Below the pieces are notes generated by a model. That model saw only the letters and a list, made by a program, of their open reading frames with translations, did no database searches and was not told the DNA's origin. Of a DNA stretch of 64,000 nt, positions 25,001 through 37,000 are shown in pieces. This DNA comes from Crocodylus rhombifer (taxonomy: Eukaryota > Chordata > Crocodylia > Crocodylidae), in contig JAVSML010019031.1 of assembly GCA_038503035.1 (NCBI GenBank), forward strand, positions 1-64,000. Reading direction: 5' to 3'. Position numbers and translations under genes: made by a program. Position 1 is the first letter of the stretch; every line of letters begins with the position of its first letter.

Positions 25001-28000
25001 GCGGGCACAGCCTGCTTCCCAGAGAGGGCAAAAAGACAAGTCAGCACGCATGTATGCTGCAGAGAAAGGAGTTTAGGGGAGAAAGCACAATTTCAGCTCC
25101 AAAGGAGCCAAGTGAAAGAAAAGACCATTTTAAAAATAGGTGAAAAACTTCAGAACTCTGACCCACTGCAACCACTTAGATTATAGAGTGACCTGATCCA
25201 TAATAAAATTCTTTCTGGGGATCTTCACCTGTGACTCTTGACATTTACTACACACTAACATGTATCTAGTCAGAAATCTTTCATCTGTTATCCCAACTTC
25301 ATCACCTAGACACAGTGAGTGAGACCTACTGGCCAGAGCAAATAAGACCTGGTCTGCCTCACCTCATCTAATGCACGGATAATACAGGAAGAAACACATC
25401 AGCATGTGCCCCTTATTTATACATTATAACCCCACTAAACAGGTACACACACATATAGGGAAGGGCTGCAATTTTCATTAGAAAAACACCTGCAAGCCTT
25501 CTGCAATGGCTAACAAAACTAGCCAGCCTATCAGACCCGCACACACTGAAGGAATAAAGGGCTTCTTACCTAGTGCATGTCTCTAGGATCACTTTGTACT
25601 CCTGGTGATCCTGATCAGAAGCTGGGTCATCGTCATCCACCAAAGCCCGTTCCCTGTGGGAGGATTCAGAGCGAGTCTCCTCTGGAGAGACAGGCTGCAG
25701 GGGGTGCTGAGCTTGCTGGTGACGCTCTGGCTTGGGCTCTTTCAGGTTAACCAGGAGCTGAAAAGCTGGTTTAGCAACGGGGTCAGGTACATTGTATGTG
25801 ACATCAATCTATAGTAGAAAAGGGGAAAATGGAGGATTGGTGTTAGCACCGCTGGTTACAAAAAGAAAGAAAGAAAGAAGGACTTTTGACTTTTTAATTA
25901 CTTTATTCAGGGGTTCAGGTATACAACAATGGTGGCCGCTTACGAAGCAAAAACACAAACAACTTACTACCAAACCAAACCAAACCAACCAACACATCAC
26001 ACTGTGACAGACACCTTCACTGCATTTCACATCGTGTCTTACATGCTAATTATGCAGTCAGCGTGCCGGCCACACGGTCATAAACAATTCAGACCCTGCT
26101 CCATCCCATCATACACGTAACAAAACCTTCATCTTCCCACACAAAAGACAGCAAAAAAGCAGCCTGGTGAGGGCCCAAGGAAAGAAAAGCATTATTTAGA
26201 CTTGGCAGCATCACTAGATAACTCCTTGGGAAGACAAGAGCAGGGACCAGATGCTCAGAGAAAGACATGTGCAAACACCAGGGCAAGGAAGGCTTCACAG
26301 ATATCTGAGCAGAGGGAAAATCTCACGCTGGTTTTGCTCTGGTGCAACTGTGTTAACTCCCATGGAGTTGAACCAATGACAGATTGTGCCCAGTAACTGG
26401 GAGTGGGTAGGAGAGAAAGGCCCTGGTATAACATTAAAATACGAGCATAAATGATTTGCAGATTCCTATATTATGAATAAAATATGTAAACACTTTCAGG
26501 ATAACTAAACAGGAGGAAACTGTTAGTACTTCTCAAGCAAAAAGAACATAGAGCCAATTTTGTTGACGAGCTTTTAAAATCAAAGTTCAGTATCACTTTT
26601 TCAGCCTCTTTAACTGGTACTTACAAAACATATACAAGTGTTCAGTGCACATGACTACATGGGGCTGGCACAAGGCCAACGGATATATGATGAAAGAGGC
26701 TCATTGAAGAGGGACAAGATCTTCAAGACACAAAGGCCAGAGCTTGTCACCTTCCAAGGATGACATTTTGGCTGTCATTTGCATGCAGTCCTGACTATGA
26801 TTCTCTAACTCCCATGCCACTGGAATGACACAATTCGGTACTAACTTTAAAGACACATTTTTGTGGGGCACCTGGAGCAATTTACTAGCTGGATCTTGCC
26901 CTCAGCCATCCCACTTCTCACAAGGACACTCCACCTGCCAAGCATATACTGGGGGCTGCTATGGAAAGAAGCACAACTTTTCTTTGGATGCAGAAGTATA
27001 TTTTTTGCAGTAGTGACAAGGTGAATTTCTACAAGGGATTAATGTTTGTGGGTATCAGAACTGTGAGATGGGGAAGCTCCAGTCCTATCCAGCACATCCC
27101 CCTCCAATGCAAAACTGACTAGTGTGCATTGCTCAGTCTAAAAAAATCCCAAGTGATGGGAATAATGCCAAGGAGACCCTCTTAAATGGCTATTCCTCAG
27201 CCCAAGGAAGTTTCCCTGACATTCAGTTTAAATATTCACTTTCCAATATTTCCCTGATGAATTCTAGTTACACCTAACGTATCAACCTCCTTCAGATATT
27301 TTGGAAGCTGATAAAGCAAAAACCTAGGAGATAAGAGAATTTGTCTGGGAAAAATCTAAAAGGCAATTCCTCCCAACACCAGTGGGTTTTTTTGTAGAAA
27401 GAGACTGGACTTAAAGGAGTAGCTCACAAATGGTCTAATCTGTTCAAAGGTCATCTTCCAAGCAGCTTTACACAGTCTGCAGTGCCCTTACCTGCATCAG
27501 ACAGCAGCCTTCACCCTTGGCACTCACAAACAGCCCTGTGGGAATGCTGGGGATCTGGGGAGTAGGCACAGAAGAATTCACAGGTAAGACACGGGGAAAA
27601 CACAACTATGAAGTGTGGAAATTAACCCCACTCAGTTTCATTTTTATCCTCTGCATAAGAAAGCTTTTAAAACAGCACCCATAAACTAGAACGATAAGCA
27701 AAAAGAGCTAAATCTTTCTCGGTTCCTGTATTTAATACAAGTAGCAGATTATAAGAGTCCCAAACCAAACATCAGGAATCAATTATGACAGTGTTCTCAT
27801 CACTGTAAGTATTTGCCAGTTCTCCTATTAGGCTCAAGTGGAAGAACCCAGAAAGACCTGAGGTTTCAAAATGCCGAGCCCATTTCTTCCCCCTTCCCTG
27901 AGACAATCTGAGTTACGGTGCAGAATTCAATATCAGGTTGCTTGGGGGAACTGGTAAATATTAAAACAAGAAAAATGGCATTTGCACAAGTGCTCACTCA

Positions 28001-31000
28001 CCACAGCTGTCTGAAGGACTTTCTTATTCAACTTGTTAAGCTCAAATGTCTCTTGATAGTCCAAATTAGTGGAAGCCAGGGAAATGGTTAGGTTTACTCC
28101 TCCAACATAAGAAAGAATGGCATATTCAGCCAGAGCCTGCAGGGCTACACATGTATCCTAGGGTAGGAGGAGAGGTCAGAGTCAGTGAAGAACCAATTTA
28201 GGGATTAGCAGCAGGTTGCATAGTTGGCAGCTTCTGGCAGCAGAAGTTTACTCCTCACTTGTTCAATAGTAAACGGCTCTTTTCACTCTGGTTTCCTTTT
28301 CCCCGAAACCTTGGTGTGAAAAAGACAGTTCACTCCATGCTGCTCACCCCAGAGGTGGCAGTGCATTGTAAGGTGATCCATCTCCCAGAATACAGCATAA
28401 TTTCCAAATAGGTTCACAGATGTAGGATCAGAGGGGACCTGAGCACATCAACAAGTCTGACCCCTTCCCCTGGGCAGAAATGAAGACTGGGCTCATATGA
28501 CCCTAGCTAGGTAGTTCCAGAGAGAAACCCAACACTGACCAATTTACACTGGAATCTGCATCTGTGCTGAAGTTGCACAACCTTATGGCAACTCACCTGA
28601 GTGGATGAGAATCCTCCCAAGGCATTTCTCTGCTGCGACAGCCATTTAACCACTGGAAGTGCAGAGGCCACATCTCCTAAGAGTGTATATGTCAGCAGTG
28701 CATAGGCTGTCATTTCCACCTCTGCAGACACAACTGAAAGGGAAAACAGTCAATCCCCCAGCTACAGCTGGAAACCTGGGCTGGAAATCAGGAAGCACCT
28801 TTCTGCAAATTCACAAGCTAAAAAATTCTTTAGGGTCTGGAGAGGCCAAGACAAGAAAGGAAAAATGAAGTGGTGATAAACCTCTGCACCCAGACTGAAT
28901 GCAACATTTTCTGAACATACCTCATGAGTTAGCTTCCAGTTAACTCTCTTCCCTGGCTCATGACCAGGATGCAACCCCTCCTGCTCCACTTCAAGCTCTG
29001 TCCAATCTTCTCCTGCCTGTTTTTGTCTAACATGCCACCTGAATAATATAATCAACTTTCTCCTCTTGGAGCTTTTCATACAAAATCCTGGTCTTTGTTG
29101 TCCCAGCCAGTTGATTCTGTCACATACTTTTACGCATTTACATATTTATAGTCTGGGGTTATTAGGGCCAGGGATACTCAAAGAGCCCCTTCAGGTATTA
29201 GATGTCCAATTCCTATCAACTATGAATATAAGCTGGACCCCTAACTCTCAGGTTCCTTTAAAAATTCTAAATCAAAGAGCTGTTACTGTACGATTAAGTA
29301 TATTTGACTTCCCACAACATATGGCTTTTGCCTGACAGGATCTCCTGAGACTTCACATTCTCTTTCACGTGATTCACCTTTACATCTCCCCAGTCCCTAC
29401 ATGCCTGGCCACTCATTTCTCCCAGTTCACAGTTCCTACTGCTGCCTTCTTTCTGGCTTTTCATCCTGCAGCCTTTCCTTAACTATCCATCGTTCTTCAA
29501 AGTGCCTCCCTAAAACATACTTCCTTTATGGAACCAAAATTGCCTTGGCTTCCCCTCCTTCCCAATGAAGCATTTACAAAACAAATGTGAGGATAATGAG
29601 GTGGACACCAAAGTCCATCCCAAACCACAGACCTAAAAAATGCTTGCATACTGTCCCTGCGGTTGCTGGCCTTTCATTACAACTCATATCCTTTTCTTTG
29701 CCCTCCCAATGTGAAATCTTTGGATTAGGGACTTTGCATTCACCCCTATCTGGAAAGCACCTCCTGCACTACTGGTACTGTAAAAAACAACAGAGAACAA
29801 TCCTAGCTTTTCATCAACTGAGTTGCAAGCAGGGGTACCTGACTGAGAAAGCCCATCGTTAAATCCCATGAACGTATCTTCATCAGTAGCCAGAGTTCCT
29901 GTTAAACTCCAGTGTGTAAAACCATCTAGAAGGATAGAAGAGTAAAGATATTACAGCTTGCTTGGAGCAGTGCCCCTGGAAGCGAGGAGAATCAAAATTT
30001 ATTTTACCATTTATTTAATCTAAAGGCAAACCATGTCCTGGGTAACACCACTTCTCTATTTAGACAGCAACCCCCTCAGGGCAGGGACTGCTCATTCCTC
30101 TGTGTTGCACACCAGGATCACCAGTGCTGGTGCTCAGCAACAATGTGCGAGGATAGATTAGTGGCCAGGTGCTGGTGGGGCTAGTGCTCAAGGATTGCTG
30201 GATTTTGAATTGCGATGAGCCATCAGAAAGTTGGATGTGCTACTCAGCTGATTAGGTCCTTGGGCACTGACAGGAAAGCAGCAGGGGTCACAGAATACCA
30301 CTGCAAAGCCTCTTGCACAATTACACTGCTCTCAGCAAAGCCACTCACATCAACACACTCTTGACAGTAGAACTGAGCCCACGCCTGGACCTTAAGGACT
30401 CTGTCCCGTCTCCTGAGAATCTGGAGAGCTACTCCCAGTTCTCCTGTAAGATCTGTCCTCTGCAGGCTGATACTGCAAGTCACATAAGCTTGTTGGCAAG
30501 GGCTGTTAACTTAGCGCCTGGATTGGCTGTACCTGTATTGGGTACGTGGCCTGAGAAGTCCCAAGCCGACTCTGAAGAACTACAAGAAGATCCTACTCCC
30601 CTTTTCACCATGAAACTCAACAATACCATCAAATCATTTCCATCAGGACTACAAGAAAAACTACAGACCCTGATTCCCCCCTCCCCCCCCACCTAACCAG
30701 GGGACTTTTTACAAGCTCCCTAAAATCCACAAACAAGGGAACCCTGGCAGACCTATCATCTCCAACCATGGGACCCTAACTGAGGAAATATCAGGTTTTG
30801 CTGAATCAATCCTAAAACCGCTTGTCACCCACAGAGCACGTTTTGTCCAAGACACTACAGAGTTTCTATGGAAACTTCAAAACAGACCACCTTCCCAGCA
30901 ACACCCTCCTAGTCACTATGGATGTTACCAGCCTATATACCAACATCCCACACCAGGATGGCATCCAAGCCTGCCTTACATATCTACAGGAGCAAGATTA

Positions 31001-34000
31001 CAACTCAGAGTACAGACCCAGAGATACTACTGACCTTATACAGTCCATCCTCACACACAATTTCACTTTTAATAACCAACACTTCCTCCAGACTATGGGC
31101 ACAGCTATGGGGACCAAAATGGCTCCACAGTATGCCAACCTTTTTATAAGCCAGCTGGAAGAAGACTTCTTAAGGACTGCACCATCAAACACTTGCTATA
31201 GTTAAGATATATCGATGACATTGTCATCATCTGGACTGAAAACCTGCAATTTCGGGTTAAGTTCCATCAGAAATTCAGCAATCTCCATCTGACTTTCTCT
31301 TGAATACTCCAGCACCAATATCTCCTTTTTAGACACAATGATCAGTATCCAGAATGATAAAATACAGACCACGTTATACAAGAAAGCCACAGACCAACAT
31401 ACATATCTGCACAGAACCAGCAATCATGCTAAATACATGAAAAAAGCTGTGATATACAGCCAAACCCTCAAATACCACCAAATTTGCACTGAGGAGAACA
31501 CCCGGGATTGCCACCTCACCAATCTTAAGAAGGCTTTCACTCAACAAGGACACTCCTCCAGAGAGCTAGATCAGACGTTTGGAAGAGCCACCCGGATACC
31601 ACTTGAAGAACTGCTACAGTATAGAAGAAAACGCCCCCACAAATTGCACACCGCTGGTTATGACATATCACGCCTCCCTCGAACCCATACGGAAAATCCT
31701 CAACCAACTGCAACCCATACTAGAAAGAGACCCTATTGTTAAAGAGATCTTCCCAGAGCTACCCATCCTAGCCTTCAAACAAGCACCGAGCCTCGCTAAC
31801 CTCATCACCAGAAGCACACTTCCTCAGGCCCAGAACACCCCCCAATGGATCCAGACCATGCCATGACAAGAAATGCAAAACCTGCTAACACATCTCCATC
31901 ACCCCCACAATTTACTACACCCCACAACAGAGCCATCAGCATTCCCGGATCTTACAGCTACACCTCCAGAAATGTAATATATCCAGTGCACCAAATTCCC
32001 CGATGGAAAATACGTAGGAGAGACCAAAGAACAACTGCACACCAGAATGAATGCACGCCAGAAATCTATCAAAGACAGGAATACTACCCAATGACCTGTG
32101 GGGGCACATTTCTCACAAGAAACCCACTCACTTGCCAATCTCTCAGTTCTAACCGTCAAAGGAAACTTACAAAACACGTCCCAGAGACAAGCCTATGAAC
32201 TCCACTTCATCACCCTACTGGACACAAAAAATCATGGACTAAATATAGACATTGGATTTATGATGCATAAATTTATAACCTGCCTGACATCCGAGTCCCC
32301 AAGTACCTCTCCACTATTCGTCCCCCTTCTCCACACCTCCCCCCCCGCACCTGTCTCTTACCTACTGACTCCCCAGTCTACAGCTCCACTGACTGCCTGT
32401 CTTGCATGCAGACCAGTCCTGCCTCTGGCTGCTTTACTTTTCATTCCATCCAGGAAGAGCACACACCAACTGCTGAAACTTCCACAGCCTGACGAAGGGT
32501 TTTTGAACCCGAAAGTTTGCTTAAGTTTTTTTTCCCCAACTATTTAATTTGGTCTAATAAAAGATATCAGATTCACCCAAAGAACCTTGTAAGCCTACAA
32601 AAGCTAATTTAGGGACAACTCAGATTGGCACCCAGTTGCATAGTACCTTGCATAATGGCCATGCTGTTCATTTTCCTCAGAGTCACAGAAGCAGAAGGAC
32701 TGTGCAGCAGAGTCAGGGCGTACGCAGTCAGGGCTGTGGTGTAGGGGTCTTCTGCAGAATATAAGTTGGACTCCAAGAAGTGTTTGGCTTTAGCAACTGC
32801 TGCTTTTTCTTCCTATATTAGGTAGGGGGAAACAATCCCAACTGGATTACTAGCTCCTGCATCTCCAGAGCTAGAATCACTACATTTCTTGTGGCCTTGT
32901 GCCTGTTAGGAAAGCAAGCAGCAGCACATTTTGCTCTGTCTGGTACAGAGCTGGCCCTTCCTTTCCCTGAGCAGAGCCACAACTCCAGGTTTTAAAGAAA
33001 TGAGGGATATCATCTCAGCCAGAAAGATCCAGAAACTAACACTGAGACATATTTGTTTCCCTAGGGCTGAAAGGCCACAAGGTTCAGTGAACACAGATGT
33101 ATTTAGTAGCAGTGAGGTCTCTACTATACATTTGATTGTGTTCCTGACACTGGAGCGTCTAGCAGACGCCAGAGGATAATAAAGGCCAAGATTCCCAGGA
33201 GTCTCTGCAGCCAGCAAGCACATTTTATTAACTCCCCCAATGACCTCACTATGCAGGAACGTGGCTCAGATAATTTATAGAAACAATTTAATTGGACTTG
33301 ATGTAATTCACTTTCCTTTGATTTCCCTGTGGCACTGGCCTTCCCCTTCCTCATTTCCTAGCTAAGATCATTAGCAACACTTGCAAATGCCCCCTAGGAA
33401 AACCACTAGGTCAGCTGAACTGTGCTTCCAGAAACTAGGAATTCTGGAGCTGTCCTCCTCAGCAGTGACCTAAAGAAAGCATCCCACCACTCTGTGCAAA
33501 GGGGAGCTGCAGAAATTTATTCCTTTACCTGTTTTAGGGCTAGGCCTTGAGAAAGGCAGAGAAAAGTGCTGTCAACTGGCACTGAATTTGGCAGGACTGA
33601 GGAGGGCATTCAGCAGATGGCAGGTTGGAGAACTTGGTCTGGAACCTCTGCAGGGACATTCTCTACAAACACTGAGTTCTCAGGTTTTCTCAGGAAAGCC
33701 TAGTGGCTCCCCTCTAGAAAGCTACTTTATGCTTCAAGATGCAGCACCTTGTGAAAGATTCACTGGAGAGGTGTAATGCTGCACAATGCCATACCTCCTG
33801 CTTTCATCCCCACAGCCATACAAGCAAACTCATCCCTCGTCTCTTCACAGTGATGGGAGAGCTGGATTCAGCCAGTTTAAGAACTAGCTTGGGTAGGTCT
33901 ATATTACCTGTATTCACATTTTTTAATTGCTGTGTAAATATACTCTCATGTGGAGCCAACTGCCGGCGAGTGTTTATCCCTAGCAGCACTTCTCCTCTGG

Positions 34001-37000
34001 AGCAAACCACAAGCACATAGCCAGAGACTGCAGAATTTTTTGAGACAGCCATGCTGGCCAAGATGGGGGCTCTACTAAAGTCCCAGGTGTTTGAATACTA
34101 CCTTCTAAACTAGCTCAAAGATTCTCAGGTGAAAAAAAGTGAGGCACCAAGAAAGGAAACCTTCAAAACCCCACACAGGAAACGCAATCTGCTATGTTAA
34201 CCAGTCTCTGCTACTGTTCAGTCCTTTACCTCTGAAGTCACACCCGTCTCCAACAGAGATGCAACTACGTAGGCTGTCAGTGAGATCTTGCCATGGATTC
34301 CACCCTGAAGTGAACAAACACAAACAAGTACATGAAAGGTGGAGACCAGTGCCCTGGATGGGCAGCCTATGGGAGCCACGCAGTGAATAAGCTGTAATTG
34401 CATGACAGCCTGTGGCCTCTCCAACTCTGAAGCCCAATTGCCCACTGCAGCTTCCGCTCATGGCAATAACCTGTAGATACAGCTTCGAACTCTGAGACAA
34501 ACTTTTGAAGTGGCATGCTGTGATTTCACCTTTTGTTTCCCATTCTCAAGGTGTGTCACACAACTAAAAGCAGGCAGATCTGCTTTACTGGAGTCCTCCC
34601 AATCCATTTTCTTTCCCAAAGTATCCTAACCCTTCTGTATAAACCTTGCATCAGTCATAAGATTAAACTGTCACGCAGGGTCACATCCTAAAAATGCATT
34701 TTTTGCACAATTCTGAGCTCCTATAGCTTTTACCTGGATATCCTTATTTAATATTCTGCCCATTGCAGGGAAGGAACCATCTTCCTTCTGGTGCTGGATG
34801 ATCCAATCTTTTGCAGCTGTTAGTTCCTTGGGATCAATGAAAATAAACCCACGGGACTGTGCAAAGGACTTGAGGACAAATGCAGTTAGCCTGAAGAGAC
34901 AGATTCAGGAATCAGAATATAGGACTAGATATAGAATCTATAGAATAGGTAGGAATTAGAATATACAGCAGTGCAGCGCTATGTAAGATTGTGCTCCTGG
35001 AAAATAGGAGTTTTAAAAATCTGGAAGAAATGATGATGGAGATACACATACTTAAATGGTACAGAAATGGCAAATTGAACATATTTATCCTTCTGTGTAA
35101 TACAGATTCAAGGGGAATGAAAAGCACAACATTTAAAAATAAGAAAGAACCTTTTTAAAGCACAATTATCCTGTGCAACTCTCAATTGTATGATTTAGAA
35201 CTTGCCAGGATTCAATAAAGGACTGGACATTATAGAAATAACAGGAGTAAACACATTGTATTAACAAGGATATACAAAAGAATTTGGAAGGACGACAGCC
35301 CTGAAAGCTTTAGGCCATAAGCAAACAATAAGGAAAGTGAATTTTGAACTTGAATATGAAACAGGATTCTTACTGTTGGAAATCTCATCAGAGAAGAGAT
35401 AAATATTTCAAAACCTATGTCCAACCAAAGCCAAACAGCAGCAAATTTCAGATTTTGACTAATCAATGTCTGGTTACTAAAGAGCTTCAGACCAATAACA
35501 ATATAAATTCCACATAATTTAATTCAGTACAGTTTCTATGGTTCACAGATAATTCATAAAGAGAAAAGGGACACAATTTGACTCAGATTTGTCACTGTCT
35601 GGAATTCACAAGGACGTGTAGTTGTTCCCAGGTTAATTTAAAGTTTTTAGAAATATAACTATACATTTAACATTATGGGGACTTTAACTGATGGACAAAA
35701 AGCACAAAAATACTGTATTTTTTCCATTTTAACTACTCATTATTAATAAAAAAAATGGCAATTTAGATCCACTGCTTGAGTCTGAGTTTGTATTAAGTTT
35801 TACAGAGAAAAAGGACTTAAGCCAAAGTGCTTTCAGAATGCTAATGCTCTGCATGCATTAAGTGTGAACTCTGGCCAGTTTGGGGAGATTGAATCATTCA
35901 CTTTACAAGCCCCTTAGGAATGGGAGGGTAGAAGGCATATTGCCTGGCAGGGGATTTTTCAAGCGTTAAGTAATTGTGTGTCACCATGTTTGATATCAAG
36001 GGACTAAAAGATGCCAAATCTGAGATAAAAGTGGAGTTTACTATCTTAAAAAAGTGAGGCGGCAGCAGCGGCACTGAAGTGCTACTTCCCCTCAGATGAT
36101 TTCATGGAGCAAGTCATTCTAAAGAAAATACAGAGCAGCTGGAGAAGTTGAATGACAACACAGGCTTATGAATGAAGCACAGAACCCGCTGGGTTTGACA
36201 GGCTATAGTTAGTCAGCTACATGCTGACTTTAAAGCAACAAAGACTTTGGGGACGGAGGTGTTTTGGGGATGGCGTATCAGTAGGGTGGTCATACAAGTT
36301 TCCACATCCTCTGCCCCTTATACTACTCTACCCTGCGAGACTCTGCAGGAAAGCCCCTGTGGGAAGCATTGGTTTGAACCTCCATCTCAGTGGAGGTGGA
36401 AAGCATTTGAAAGAAATGCTGAGCTCCCTTCTTCTTATCCTGCAAGCAAGAGGAGCCTGCCATGTTAGCAACTTGGGTGGTCTCACTGAACATCTGATGG
36501 TGGGGCTCCACTCTCCAGGAACAAGGTTCTTCTCTGGGCCATGTACCGCCTATGCAGCTCCATGGCACTGGCCCTTTACCACAATGGTGAACTTGTAAGA
36601 GGGTCGACACTTTAACTATCCTTGACCTTCACAGAATTATTATTCATCCACTTACTATTGGATTATATAACACAGCAGCATCACACTGACTGTCCCTCTG
36701 GCCACTGGAGAGTATTATTTCTACCCTCCATGCTGCATGACATCCTGGAAAGTTAGTGTCCTTTTTTTTGGCAATTGCATTTTTTCCTCATATGGCAAAC
36801 ACTGAATTTTCTAATTCTGTTTTAAATTGCAACTCACCACATACTTCCTGAGGAATCCCTCTCACCAAAAGCGCTATATGAACCATCTTGTCTTTTATAG
36901 GTCAACTGGCGCTGGTAACCTGGAAGTCACAAAAGGAACTGTGGGAATCCAGCATCTTCACCCAGGGAAAAGCAAGCGTTTACAGTGAATGAAGGCTCCA

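Noticed and set aside
25859..25992. Closely spaced short repeats considered as a CRISPR-like or regulatory array
   Set aside because: They are simple microsatellites (AAAG and CCAAA) without spacers, in a vertebrate intron.
30240..30290. Possible second hammerhead core (CTGATTA...GGAAA) at the 5' end of the Penelope-like element
   Set aside because: The CUGANGA box is broken (CTGATTA) and no stem II forms; not supported.
31202..31742. Penelope-like ORF continuation considered as a functional gene
   Set aside because: Stop before YIDDI and several frame changes show that it is a dead copy; annotated as a mobile element only.
36060..36600. Plus-strand open frames near 36.2-36.6 kb considered as a nested gene
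   Set aside because: Overlapping frames on both strands, no motif, no conserved domain; intron sequence.
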